A stretch of DNA of 35,119 nucleotides from Clostridiales bacterium VE202-21 (lineage in GTDB: Bacteria; Bacillota; Clostridia; Lachnospirales; Lachnospiraceae), in contig BAIF02000050.1 in NCBI GenBank assembly GCA_000509105.1, positions 1 to 35,119 of the forward strand. Reading direction: 5' to 3'. Positions 1-7,821 of this stretch are shown in pieces. Below the pieces are notes generated by a model, which made no database searches, was not told the origin of the DNA, and saw only the letters and a list, made by a program, of their open reading frames with translations. How positions within the stretch are numbered: position 1 is the stretch's first letter; every line of letters begins with the position of its first letter. Both the position numbers and the translations under genes were made by a program.

Positions 1-8
1 TTTTTTTC

Positions 9-37
9 TTGACAATTTTGTGATGGCGTGTTATATT
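9..37 (+). promoter_or_regulatory. Sigma-A promoter of the J-domain chaperone gene
   Basis: A perfect TTGACA (9-14) and TATATT (32-37) are separated by 17 nt, the standard vegetative promoter layout. The predicted transcript would start near 44 and carry a leader of roughly 200 nt before the chaperone gene at 242. No CIRCE or CtsR-type heat-shock operator was seen. Confidence 0.75.
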
Positions 38-91
38 ACAAATAGAACAATGGGAGCTTGATTATGAACCTATTGTTGGACAGCATGTTTT

Positions 92-111
92 CCCCGAAAG
101 TATTTTCGGGG
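92..111 (+). promoter_or_regulatory. Leader stem-loop upstream of the chaperone gene
   Basis: An 8-bp perfect stem (CCCCGAAA/TTTCGGGG) with a 4-nt loop is followed by ATGTTTTTG. It lies in the leader between the promoter at 9-37 and the gene start at 242. It could be an attenuator or the terminator of a short transcript; the U-run is weak, so the role is uncertain. Confidence 0.4.
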
Positions 112-241
112 ATGTTTTTGATTGGTCGAGGGGGCTTTTTCCCACAGATTTAACAAGATAGGAGGATTCTCCCAACGTTATAGGGAAAAGATGAATCTCT
201 TAAAACAAGAAGCCAGAAGGTAGGACCAGGAGGTGATGGCA

Positions 242-1231
242 GTGGCTGCAAAGAGGGATTATTATAAAGTTTTGGGAATTGATAAGAGTGCAGATGAAAA
301 CACGATAAAAAAGGCGTACCGGAAGCTTGCTAAAAAGTACCATCCGGATACAAATGCCGGTAACGCCCAGGCTGAGCAGAATTTTAAAGAGATTACAGAG
401 GCATATACGGTTTTAAGTGACGAAGAAAAACGTAAATTGTATGACCAGTTCGGCCATGCTGCTTTTGAAGGCGGTTTTGATGCCGATGCCGCGAAGGCAT
501 ACAGCCGTCAGAATGGAGGGACACGGGAATATCATTTTGAAAGTGGCGATATGAATGATATTTTCGGGGATATTTTTGGCGATATGTTCAGGGGGGGCGG
601 TTCAGAGGGATTCGAATACCATAATTATTCCGGCAGTGGGTTTGGAGGCGGAGGATATGGCAGAAAAACGTTCCGCAGAAAGGGAACGGACCTGCATGCG
701 GAAGTTGCAGTTACTTTTGACGAGGCGGTTTTTGGATGTGAAAAGATTATTACGCTTCAGAATCAGGATGGTATGACAGCACCGGTGCAGTCCCTGCAGG
801 TTCGCATTCCGGCAGGTATTGAGACCGGCAAGAGTATTCGGCTGCGGGGCAAAGGGATGCCGGGCTCGGGTGGCGGTGAACCGGGAGACCTGTTCTTAAA
901 AGTACAGGTCGGCGGGAAGGCAGGCTTTGAGAGAAAGGGGCAGGATATTTATACGACGGCTTACATCCCGTTTACGACCGCAGTATTCGGCGGGGAAGTG
1001 ATGGTTGAGACTCTTTATGGAAACGTACTCTGCAAGATCAGGGAAGGAACGCAGTCGGGGACGAAAATACGGCTTCGGGGAAAGGGCGTTGTGTCCATGA
1101 AGAATCCAGAGGTGCACGGTGACCAGTATGTATGCGTGCAGATTCAAGTACCGCAGAATCTGAACAGAGAAGCCAGGGAGAAATTGCGGGAGTTTGAGGC
1201 GGCGCAGCGAGGGGGAAGACAGTCCGCCTGA
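242..1231 (+). CDS. J-domain co-chaperone, zinc-finger-less DnaJ/CbpA type
   Basis: This is a cytoplasmic Hsp40 co-chaperone that would stimulate DnaK ATP hydrolysis and deliver unfolded clients. The J domain covers about residues 4-70 with the HPD triad at 34-36. A Gly/Phe-rich linker follows (about 75-150, including GGGSEGF and GSGFGGGGYG), then two beta-rich client-binding domains to the C-terminus. The four CxxCxGxG repeats of classical DnaJ are absent, so this is a type II (CbpA-like) protein and the main dnaJ should be elsewhere. I chose GTG 242 as the start because AGGAGG (228-233) sits 8 nt upstream and the product then begins MAAKRDYYKVLG, typical for the family; an in-frame ATG at 236 is only 2 nt from the ribosome site. 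The gene is monocistronic, with a promoter at 9-37 and a terminator at 1238-1278. Confidence 0.9.
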   Translation: MAAKRDYYKVLGIDKSADENTIKKAYRKLAKKYHPDTNAGNAQAEQNFKEITEAYTVLSDEEKRKLYDQFGHAAFEGGFDADAAKAYSRQNGGTREYHFESGDMNDIFGDIFGDMFRGGGSEGFEYHNYSGSGFGGGGYGRKTFRRKGTDLHAEVAVTFDEAVFGCEKIITLQNQDGMTAPVQSLQVRIPAGIETGKSIRLRGKGMPGSGGGEPGDLFLKVQVGGKAGFERKGQDIYTTAYIPFTTAVFGGEVMVETLYGNVLCKIREGTQSGTKIRLRGKGVVSMKNPEVHGDQYVCVQIQVPQNLNREAREKLREFEAAQRGGRQSA

Positions 1232-1237
1232 CAGAAG

Positions 1238-1278
1238 TATGGACACACCTGTTTCCTTCAGGCGTGTCCATATTTTTA
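1238..1278 (+). terminator. Rho-independent terminator after the chaperone gene
   Basis: A GC-containing stem (TATGGACAC paired with GTGTCCATA, continued by CCTG/CAGG) closes a short loop and is followed by TTTTTAT. It begins about 6 nt after the chaperone stop codon. Confidence 0.8.
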
Positions 1279-1283
1279 TCTAT

Positions 1284-1347
1284 GTGTCGAATATGGGTTG
1301 TATCCTTTGGTTTATTGGTGGTATCATAAGAGAAAGTGTCGAATATG
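1284..1347 (+). promoter_or_regulatory. Possible promoter flanked by a 12-nt direct repeat, upstream of the sugar ABC importer
   Basis: GTGTCGAATATG occurs at 1284-1295 and again at 1336-1347, 52 nt apart start to start, about five helical turns. Between them lies a plausible promoter, TTGTAT (1298-1303), an 18-nt spacer, TATCAT (1322-1327). Paired operator half-sites on either side of a promoter would suit a repressor of a sugar importer. The promoter match is only moderate and no regulator gene is adjacent. Confidence 0.3.
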
Positions 1348-1443
1348 TTTTAGGCTATGCAGTGTATGCAGGATGGCTGAGCTCTGTTTGGCGGAGGTGA
1401 AGCCGGAGGTTTCAAAAACATGGAGCTTAAAGGAGGAAAAGGT

Positions 1444-2724
1444 ATGAAAAGAGTAATCAGCTTCGCGGTGTGTCTGTGCCTGGCTATGGGGATGCTGGCG
1501 GGATGCGGTGTGAAGGAGAAGGATGAGAAAAAAGAAGCAGAGGATATAACGCAGAAGGAAAAGGGAGACCGGCAGATTACCTTTATGATTCCGGACTGGG
1601 GGGTGCCCACGGATGAGATGCTGGAAGATTTTACCGGGGAGACCGGGATCGATGTTGTGATCAATGAGGTAAGCTGGGATGATATCAGGGATAAGATTGC
1701 AATTGCAGCTTCCGGCGGTTCTTCGGCTGCGGATGTGGTGGAGGTGGACTGGTCCTGGGTAGGTGAGTTCTATGCTGCAGACTGGCTGGAGGAGATCCGG
1801 CTTTCAGAAGAAGAAAAGGCAGATATGCCTACGCTGGATACATTTACTATAGAAGGAAAAGTACTGGCAGTTCCTTATGCCAATGATTATAGGCTGTCTT
1901 ATTATAATACCGAGCACTATAAAGAGGCCGGGATCCAGTCGGCGCCGGAAACATGGGAGCAGGTATATGAAAATGCGAAAAAGCTGAAAGAAGCTGGTGT
2001 GGCTGAGTACCCGTTTGCGATTCCGCTGAATGCGGAAGAAGCGGCGACGACGTCATTAATCTGGCTGGCTTATACAATGAATGGCGCTGTCTTTCATGAG
2101 GACGGTACGCTGATTAAGGACTCCGTGCTGGCGGCGCTTAGTTATGAGGAAAAGATGCTTCGGGAGGAACTGATTGACCCGGCCGATAAGACTTCGTCCG
2201 GTATGGATGCATACCGGAGACTTTTATCAGGGGATGCCAGTTTTATGACGGGGCCTACTTCCTTTGTGGCGAGAAGCAGCAATAGTGAGGAGTGCAGTAT
2301 TGTAGGGCAGATCGAGCCCATTCTGGTGCCGGGAAAGACAGGTACTTCAGAACATACCATGGCGCTTCCTGAGGCGATTGGAATAACGAAGTTCTCAAAA
2401 AATAAAAAAGATGCTGAGACATTTGTAAAATGGTATACGTCGCCTGAGATCCAAAAAGAACTTTATAAAACGAAAAGTGCCATCCCAACTCATAATACGA
2501 TCTTGGAAGAACTCATAAACGACGGTTCAATCACAGATTCCGGCGCTATGCTGGAGGAGGCTGAGCGAATCTCGTCTCCGTTCCCCAATGGTGTACCGTC
2601 CTATTATGCAGAGATGAGCAATGCCATTTATAATGCGGTGAATAAAATGGCTCTTGGGGAATTGACTGCGGAAGAAGCCTTTGAAGAGATGGACAGTAAG
2701 ATTACAGAACTGGCAGGAAAATAG
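1444..2724 (+). CDS. Sugar ABC transporter substrate-binding lipoprotein (family 1)
   Basis: This is the extracytoplasmic solute receptor of a carbohydrate (CUT1-type) ABC importer. The N-terminus is a lipoprotein signal peptide with positively charged MKR, a hydrophobic stretch and the lipobox LAGC, with lipidated Cys21. The mature part has the periplasmic-binding-protein-1 pattern (EDFTGETGIDVVINEVSWDD, DVVEVDWSWVGEF, AVPYANDYRLSYYN). Its 426 aa is normal for the family. ATG 1444 was chosen because AAGGAGG (1430-1436) sits 7 nt upstream; an in-frame ATG at 1420 lacks such a site. The stop codon touches the first permease gene, so the three genes form an operon. The sugar cannot be told from sequence alone; no glycosidase or sugar kinase lies nearby. 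Confidence 0.88.
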   Translation: MKRVISFAVCLCLAMGMLAGCGVKEKDEKKEAEDITQKEKGDRQITFMIPDWGVPTDEMLEDFTGETGIDVVINEVSWDDIRDKIAIAASGGSSAADVVEVDWSWVGEFYAADWLEEIRLSEEEKADMPTLDTFTIEGKVLAVPYANDYRLSYYNTEHYKEAGIQSAPETWEQVYENAKKLKEAGVAEYPFAIPLNAEEAATTSLIWLAYTMNGAVFHEDGTLIKDSVLAALSYEEKMLREELIDPADKTSSGMDAYRRLLSGDASFMTGPTSFVARSSNSEECSIVGQIEPILVPGKTGTSEHTMALPEAIGITKFSKNKKDAETFVKWYTSPEIQKELYKTKSAIPTHNTILEELINDGSITDSGAMLEEAERISSPFPNGVPSYYAEMSNAIYNAVNKMALGELTAEEAFEEMDSKITELAGK

Positions 2725-2726
2725 TG

Positions 2727-3593
2727 ATGAAAAAGGCATTACCATATCTATTACTGGCGCCCATGATGATTATCATGGGTGTCTTGGTATTTTACCCTGT
2801 GATTGTAACATTTTCATATAGTCTGAAAAAGTGGAAGCTGACGGCGCCCGGTGATATCGAATTTATTGGTCCAGCCAATTATGTCAGTGTATTAAAGTCA
2901 TCTTCTTTTTGGTACAGCCTGCAGAATACCCTGTTTCTTGTCGTGATGATCGTTCTGCTTACAACAATGATCGGTATAGCCGTTGCGCTTTTTCTGAATG
3001 TGGAATCCCGGGTATCCGGACTCATGCTTGCCGTGGCAGTGCTGCCCTGGGCGCTTCCGCCCTATGTCAACGGGGTGCTGTGGAAGTTCATTCTGAGTTC
3101 CGGGTATGGATTCATGAACAAGCTGCTGATTACTCTGCATGTTGTGGACCAGCCGGTGGAGTGGCTGTCGTCGCGGTGGCTTCTGCTTCTGTCGGTTTCA
3201 CTAGTTGTTACTTGGCGGAGCATTCCTTTTATGGCCCTGGTCTGCCTGGCGGGAAGAAAGGCTCTGCCTGAAAGCTTGTATGAGGCGGCAAAGATCGACG
3301 GGGGCGGCAGCCTGCAGATTTTTCGGAAAATTACCGTGCCACTGATGCTTCCGTTTGTAGGAATCGGAATCACAAGCACCTCGATCACCGCGGTAAACGT
3401 GTTCGATGAAATTGTGGCGCTGTCCGGTATGGGCGATCTGGGTAAGAATATAGTTGTTGAGAGCTATCTGACCACATTTTCCTTCCTTGATTTTGGGAAG
3501 GGAAGCGCTATCACGTATCTGGTAATGCTTCTGGCCGGCATTCTTGGCATATTCTATCTGAGGAGTCTGAACCGGGAGGTGATGTACGGATGA
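2727..3593 (+). CDS. Sugar ABC transporter permease, MalF/UgpA type
   Basis: This is the first membrane subunit of the importer, 288 aa with about six membrane-spanning helices and a hydrophobic N-terminus (LLLAPMMIIMGVLVFYPVIVTF). The cytoplasmic EAA loop, the docking site for the ATPase, is clear: LYEAAKIDGGGSLQIFRKI followed by TVPLMLP. GTG at 2724 and ATG at 2727 are both in frame directly after the lipoprotein stop codon (2722-2724). ATG 2727 is preferred, and translation is probably coupled to the upstream gene. The stop codon overlaps the start of the next permease gene. It would form a heterodimer with the product of 3590-4423. Confidence 0.9.
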   Translation: MKKALPYLLLAPMMIIMGVLVFYPVIVTFSYSLKKWKLTAPGDIEFIGPANYVSVLKSSSFWYSLQNTLFLVVMIVLLTTMIGIAVALFLNVESRVSGLMLAVAVLPWALPPYVNGVLWKFILSSGYGFMNKLLITLHVVDQPVEWLSSRWLLLLSVSLVVTWRSIPFMALVCLAGRKALPESLYEAAKIDGGGSLQIFRKITVPLMLPFVGIGITSTSITAVNVFDEIVALSGMGDLGKNIVVESYLTTFSFLDFGKGSAITYLVMLLAGILGIFYLRSLNREVMYG

Positions 3594-4423
3594 AGAGAAA
3601 AAAAGGGTACTGGCTGTTTATGGTTCTTTTTCTGATTTTTACAATCGGGCCATTTGTGTGGGCTTTCCTAATTTCCGTGACTCCCGAGTACGGTATGTTT
3701 GGAAGATCTGCCAATCTGCTGCCGGAGCATATCACCTGGGAGAACTATCGGAATCTTCTATTAGGGACAGGACAGCAGGGGCAGCTGTTTTACACGGGGA
3801 TGCTGAATTCCCTGAAGGCTGTGGGCGTGACGCTTCTGCTGGGAATGCCGGCGGCGCTGTCATCCGCATATGCGCTTTCGAGGATGGAATTCAAGGGGAG
3901 AAGCCTGATCAAAAATATGCTGTTGATTACCATGGTAATTCCGGTTATGGCCACAATTATACCAATCTATAAAATATTTGCGGATCATCAGCTGCTCGAC
4001 AATATGTTCTGGCTGAGTGTAATTTATGTAAGCGCTCTGCTGCCGGTGACGACATGGCTTATATCGAACTATTTTGCCACCATACCGAAAGAACTGGAGG
4101 AGGCGGCACTGGTGGATGGGTGCGGAAGAATGCGTGCGTTTTTAAGGATTATTCTGCCGGCTTCCGAACCGGTAATTGTATCGGCAGCACTGATCTTGTT
4201 TTTAAATACCTGGAGTCAGTTTCAGATTCCGCTGATTCTGGCTTCGTCACTGGCTACCAAACCGATTGCCGTTGTTACTTCGGAGTTTATGACAAAAGAT
4301 GCCGTCCAGTATGGGATCACTGCGGCTGCGGGAATCTGCGCTGTGGTGCCGCCGGCGGTTTTGGCACTGGGGATGAAACGATTTCTCGTAGCGGGGATCA
4401 TGGGGGGAGCCGTGAAGGAGTAA
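3590..4423 (+). CDS. Sugar ABC transporter permease, MalG/UgpE type
   Basis: This is the second membrane subunit, 277 aa with six predicted helices. It has the EAA loop ELEEAALVDGCGRMRAFLRI followed by ILPASEP, which would contact the ATPase. Its ATG overlaps the TGA of the upstream permease (ATGA), the usual coupling in CUT1 operons. No ATP-binding subunit follows: the operon ends here and a long inverted repeat starts 8 nt after the stop. As in many Firmicutes CUT1 systems, a shared MsmK/UgpC-type ATPase encoded elsewhere probably powers the importer; that is inference. Confidence 0.9.
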   Translation: MKRKKGYWLFMVLFLIFTIGPFVWAFLISVTPEYGMFGRSANLLPEHITWENYRNLLLGTGQQGQLFYTGMLNSLKAVGVTLLLGMPAALSSAYALSRMEFKGRSLIKNMLLITMVIPVMATIIPIYKIFADHQLLDNMFWLSVIYVSALLPVTTWLISNYFATIPKELEEAALVDGCGRMRAFLRIILPASEPVIVSAALILFLNTWSQFQIPLILASSLATKPIAVVTSEFMTKDAVQYGITAAAGICAVVPPAVLALGMKRFLVAGIMGGAVKE

Positions 4424-4431
4424 GGGGGGGC

Positions 4432-4744
4432 GCTTGTAAGGATGAGCTCCAGGATGCCGCACAGCGGCAGGAGGACACATATGCCCGGGTGAGATGCTGC
4501 CCGCTTGCTAAGGGATTTCAGGACGGAAGAAGGCAGGGAAGGTGGACACGGGCTGACATGCCACGCGAAATCCTGATGGATTACGCGCGTCAGGTCAGCC
4601 GAAAACGTAATTTGGTGATTACGTTTTCGTCCACCTTCCCTGCCTTCTTCCGTCCTGAAATCCCTAAGCGCGCTCTATGCACTTCACCCGGGCATATGTG
4701 TCCTCCTGCCGCTGTGCGGCATCCTGGAGCTCATCCTTACAAGC
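4432..4744 (+). repeat. Forked long inverted repeat, copy 1 (complete)
   Basis: A 313-bp near-perfect palindrome fills the gap between two convergent genes. The outer arms (4432-4492 and 4684-4744) are 61 bp with perfect complementarity, followed by a mismatch-rich stretch of 18 nt on each side. The inner arms (4511-4547 and 4629-4665) are 37 bp and perfect. The apex is two hairpins: A at 4551-4600 (7-bp GGCTGAC stem, internal loop, upper stem, TGAT loop) and B at 4601-4628 (11-bp stem, loop TTGGTG). Together they fold as a three-way junction. The last two bases start the motif GCTGGGTGCATCC (4743-4755), followed by a G-rich tail to about 4815. Its polarity is that of the permease gene ending at 4423. 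No open reading frame in it looks like a protein. Confidence 0.92.
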
Positions 4745-4820
4745 TGGGTGCATCCTGCAGGGAGGTGGGAGAGGCAGATGGGATTGGCCGGGTTTGGCGT
4801 GGCGGGCGGGGGAGCTTATA

Positions 4821-5426
4821 TTAGTGATTTTTGCGGCCTGGAAAGCGGATGCTGATGGGGGATTTCTCGCGTTTTAGGATGTGTTTTAGGATTACGATGG
4901 AGGATATTAGCAGCGTTCCGCAACGTAGGGTGGAGGATTGGAGGTGGCGGAGGCTGGTGATGCTGAAGCAGAGGTAGGTGATGATTGTGCGCAGGAGGTG
5001 GGGGCGGATGATGATCAGCAGGGAGAATAGGAGGTAGAAGAAGGCGAGCAGGAAGAACGGGGATAGGTTGGGGAGGAGGCCCAGCAGGCAGCCGAAGGAG
5101 ACGGCTATGGCTTTGCCGCCTTTTGTGGGGTGCATGAATGGGAAAGCATGACCGATGACCGGGGCGGCCAGGATGATGCCGAAGAGAGGGGCGTGGACGT
5201 CCAGGATATGTGCAGCTGCATAGATGGGGAGGAATCCTTTTGCCAGCTCCAGGATGAGGACGATAGCACCGGTTTTTCTGCCGGCCAGTTTGAAGGCGTT
5301 AAAGGCTTCGGGATTGTGGTCAATGCCGGCTTCTCTGATGTCGATTCCGTTTAACAGCCTGGGAATCAGTTGAGCGTACAGGATGCTGCCAGATAAGTAA
5401 CCCAGCAGTATGAATAGGTAATACAT
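4821..5426 (-). CDS. Divergent PlsY-like membrane acyltransferase
   Basis: The 201-aa hydrophobic protein resembles PlsY, the acyl-phosphate:glycerol-3-phosphate acyltransferase that starts phospholipid synthesis. Matching segments are SGSILYAQLI, DIREAG, an ELAKGFLPI helix, GHAFPFMHPTKGGK and LLGLLP, with about five membrane helices. The usual phosphate-loop motif GSGNxGATNxxR is replaced by GIDHNPEAFNAFKLAG, and GGKGVAT by GGKAIAV. It is therefore a diverged paralogue, and its substrate may differ. The ATG overlaps the stop of the upstream glycosyltransferase gene by one base (TAATG), with GGAGGTGA just before it, so the two are translationally coupled. The C-terminus reaches the tail of the inverted repeat at 4432-4744. 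Confidence 0.7.
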   Translation of the reverse strand: MYYLFILLGYLSGSILYAQLIPRLLNGIDIREAGIDHNPEAFNAFKLAGRKTGAIVLILELAKGFLPIYAAAHILDVHAPLFGIILAAPVIGHAFPFMHPTKGGKAIAVSFGCLLGLLPNLSPFFLLAFFYLLFSLLIIIRPHLLRTIITYLCFSITSLRHLQSSTLRCGTLLISSIVILKHILKREKSPISIRFPGRKNH

Positions 5427-6556
5427 TATATTTCACCTCCGGATTTTCTGCAGATACGGCGCAGGAGTCTGTAGGTTTTGAGTGCCGCGTCCCCCGGGAC
5501 TGCTGATGACTGGGCGGTACGCATGGCTTCGCAGCGGGCGGGGTTTTGCAGCAGGCTCTGGCCCGCGGCTATCTGGCCGTAGAATTTGTCTGAAGTAACG
5601 GAGAGTCCGTGGGCGGAGAAGAATTCCAGATTCCTTGTTTCACAACCTGGGATGGGCGTGGTGTGGACGATGGGGATTCCTTTTACCGCTGCTTCCGTGC
5701 TGGTCATGCCTCCGGGTTTTGTGTACAGCACATCACAGGCGTCCATGTAGGCGGCAATGTGCTCTGCATAACCAACGATCCTGATGTTGGCAGAACGGCC
5801 GAATTCTCCTGTCAGAATACGGTATAACTTTTTGTTGGCGCCGCAGATGACGATGATGTATTCATCGGGCTGAATTCTGCGCAGCAGTTCCGCGACGAAC
5901 AGCTGGATCTTTCCGAAACCCATGCTGCCGCTCATGATCAGATAGACGTGTGCATTCTCGGGTATCCTACACATCTGCCTTGCTGCTTTTGGAACCCGGG
6001 GAGCCGAAAATGCCTGCCGGACCGGTATGCCGTAAGGTTTCAGCCTGTGTGCGGGGAGTCCCCTGGCAGCAAACTCTTCTTTTAGTTCTTTGTGGGGGAT
6101 TATATAAAAATCACAGTCCGTTTCTTCCCAGAATGGAATGCAGGTATAGTCGGTTTCAATAGCAACTACCTTATGGGAAAGCATCTTTTTATGCTTCATG
6201 TAGCTAAGTGTTTCCGCAGGGAACAGATGCGGTGTGGCGATGACATCATAATGGTGTTCCTCCAGATAGCGCTTCAAGGGTTTGGCGAGCATGGCGTTCG
6301 CATAGTATACGGGAGACTTGCGGTGTGATGAGCTGACCACCCCTCCCAGTCTATACAAGAAATGAAAAAAGCGGGGAGCATGTTTTACAATTGACACATA
6401 CCCACCGCCCACGAAACGGGACACACGTTTACCCGCAAGCAGCATGATGTCAAGTATATCCGCTTCATCACCGTGAAGGCGGATACACTCCTGAAGTGCT
6501 TTTCCGGCATAGTTATGTCCTTCTCCTGTGCTGCATGATAAAATTAAAACTTTCAT
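5426..6556 (-). CDS. Glycolipid glycosyltransferase, UgtP/MGDG-synthase type
   Basis: The 376-aa protein belongs to the GT28/MurG-like group that transfers sugar from a UDP-sugar to diacylglycerol at the inner membrane face. The N-terminal MGDG-synthase-type motif STGEGHNYAGKALQE is clear. The C-terminal half carries MSGSMGFGKIQLFV, VICGANKKLYRIL, VGYAEHIAAYMDACDVLYTKPGGMTSTEA and KGIPIVHTTPIPGCE, which form the nucleotide-sugar site. It is coupled to the PlsY-like gene downstream, so the pair probably makes a glycolipid or a lipid precursor for one. The 65-nt gap to the upstream transporter gene on the same strand would allow a three-gene transcript. The exact sugar and acceptor are not readable. 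Confidence 0.82.
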   Translation of the reverse strand: MKVLILSCSTGEGHNYAGKALQECIRLHGDEADILDIMLLAGKRVSRFVGGGYVSIVKHAPRFFHFLYRLGGVVSSSHRKSPVYYANAMLAKPLKRYLEEHHYDVIATPHLFPAETLSYMKHKKMLSHKVVAIETDYTCIPFWEETDCDFYIIPHKELKEEFAARGLPAHRLKPYGIPVRQAFSAPRVPKAARQMCRIPENAHVYLIMSGSMGFGKIQLFVAELLRRIQPDEYIIVICGANKKLYRILTGEFGRSANIRIVGYAEHIAAYMDACDVLYTKPGGMTSTEAAVKGIPIVHTTPIPGCETRNLEFFSAHGLSVTSDKFYGQIAAGQSLLQNPARCEAMRTAQSSAVPGDAALKTYRLLRRICRKSGGEI

Positions 6557-6621
6557 ATAAACTCTCTCTGAATCTGATTAATAGTCTCTCTTACAGGATA
6601 TCCATTTTCCCTTAGAAATTT

Positions 6622-7542
6622 CTATTTTATTAAAAATCCGGCAATAAAAGTAACGAAAGGAATCGTCACCATAGATAAAACGGTAGTAAATGCAAAAATT
6701 TCTGATGCATATGTATAGTTTCTTTTATAACGAATTGACATCATTGTCATTGTGGTTGCTGTAGGACATGACGCTGCGATTAAGGTAGTATATGCGATGT
6801 CGTGGTCTATACGAAGCAGGTATAAAAATACGGTCACGGCCAGCGGCACAGCGATCAGTTTCAGAAAGCTGACCCAGTAGATGTGCAAATGTCCGAATAT
6901 TTTCTTCAGGTCAGCCTGTGCAACAGAAAAGCCGGCAACCATCATGGCAAGAGGCGTATTCATATCCGCTATATAATCCATAGAATCCAGAACAGCGGCA
7001 GGAATCCGAAGCTGTGCAAAAAATAGAAGAAGAGCGGCACAGGTAGCAAGGATCATAGGAGATAGCAGCCCCTCCTTCAGCTGTCGCAAAGAGAACTTAT
7101 TCTCCAGCAGGCTGAGCCCGTGAGTCCATGTAAACAGATTAAACATGGTCATATAGGCGGTGAGATAGAAGACCCCTTCATTTCCCAGCACACTGTAGAT
7201 CAGTGGAATTCCGATAAAGCCGCAATTGGAATAGATCGAGCCAAAGCGGTCGAGATAATAATTCGGGTTATTTTTCTCAGGCACCAGAAAACGGGCAATC
7301 AAAATGGCTATGATATGGGCAGCAAAAGCGGCCGCAAATGCGGTCAAAAGACCTCTGACAAGTCTGGCGTCATAGTCTGTCTGATATACAGTAATAATCA
7401 GGCAGGGGTTGACAATCATAAGGAGCAGATTGGATATACTTCTGTTTCCTTCCTGGCTTACGATCTTCAGCCTGTAGCAGGCAAACGCCAATATCATAAT
7501 AATGAGCATTTTCAGCAGTTGATTAAAAATTAATAGAAACAT
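6622..7542 (-). CDS. AEC-family (auxin efflux carrier-like) transporter
   Basis: This is a 306-aa integral membrane protein with about ten hydrophobic segments in two inverted halves, as in the AEC/PIN-like family. Recognisable pieces are NLLLMIVNPCLIITVYQ and YSNCGFIGIPLIYSVLGNEGVFYLTAYMTMFNLFTWTHG in the first half, and the conserved end (LIAASCPTATTMTMMSIRYKRN, then ASEIFAFTTVLSMVTIPF). Bacterial members often move organic acids such as malate or lactate; the substrate here is unknown. It is divergent from the rhamnonate cluster, with its own minus-strand promoter at 7654-7682. That leaves a leader of about 105 nt. It may be co-transcribed with the glycolipid genes below it. Confidence 0.85.
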   Translation of the reverse strand: MFLLIFNQLLKMLIIMILAFACYRLKIVSQEGNRSISNLLLMIVNPCLIITVYQTDYDARLVRGLLTAFAAAFAAHIIAILIARFLVPEKNNPNYYLDRFGSIYSNCGFIGIPLIYSVLGNEGVFYLTAYMTMFNLFTWTHGLSLLENKFSLRQLKEGLLSPMILATCAALLLFFAQLRIPAAVLDSMDYIADMNTPLAMMVAGFSVAQADLKKIFGHLHIYWVSFLKLIAVPLAVTVFLYLLRIDHDIAYTTLIAASCPTATTMTMMSIRYKRNYTYASEIFAFTTVLSMVTIPFVTFIAGFLIK

Positions 7543-7653
7543 AATAGATATTTTACCCTCTCCTATAAAAACGAAAGCTCCGGCAGCGAATACGATGTTT
7601 CAGCGAAGCAGGCTGAATACCGGTATGCCTGACAGTCAGTTAACAACTCAATC

Positions 7654-7682
7654 AGTATACTTTATAATCCTTAAAAAATCAA
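7654..7682 (-). promoter_or_regulatory. Minus-strand promoter of the AEC transporter gene
   Basis: Read on the minus strand, TTGATT (7677-7682) and TATACT (7654-7659) are separated by exactly 17 nt. It is one of two opposed promoters in the 359-nt gap (7543-7901). The rest of that gap holds the opposite promoter and an operator-like inverted repeat; no gene was seen in it. Confidence 0.6.
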
Positions 7683-7775
7683 TCCTGCAAAAGTGGACGG
7701 ATACATAATGATTGTACATCTTGCACAAAAACGAACTGCGGTTTTTGACTATAGTGTGGAAAAAATCGTTGAATC

Positions 7776-7804
7776 TTGACTTAATTATAAAGAAATGATA
7801 AACT
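7776..7804 (+). promoter_or_regulatory. Promoter of the rhamnonate catabolic cluster
   Basis: TTGACT (7776-7781), a 17-nt spacer and TAAACT (7799-7804) precede the dehydratase gene at 7902. The predicted transcript would start near 7811, just upstream of the inverted repeat at 7822-7843. Confidence 0.55.
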
Positions 7805-7821
7805 GTTTATGAAATGAGAAT

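Noticed and set aside
4432..4744. Retron, group II intron or insertion sequence as the source of the forked repeats
   Set aside because: No reverse transcriptase, maturase or transposase gene is in the window, and the arms differ between copies, unlike terminal repeats of a mobile element. A non-autonomous element mobilised in trans is still possible.
4054..4824. Plus-strand open frame running from the second permease through inverted repeat copy 1
   Set aside because: It overlaps the permease in another frame and then reads through both palindrome arms; the composition does not resemble a protein.
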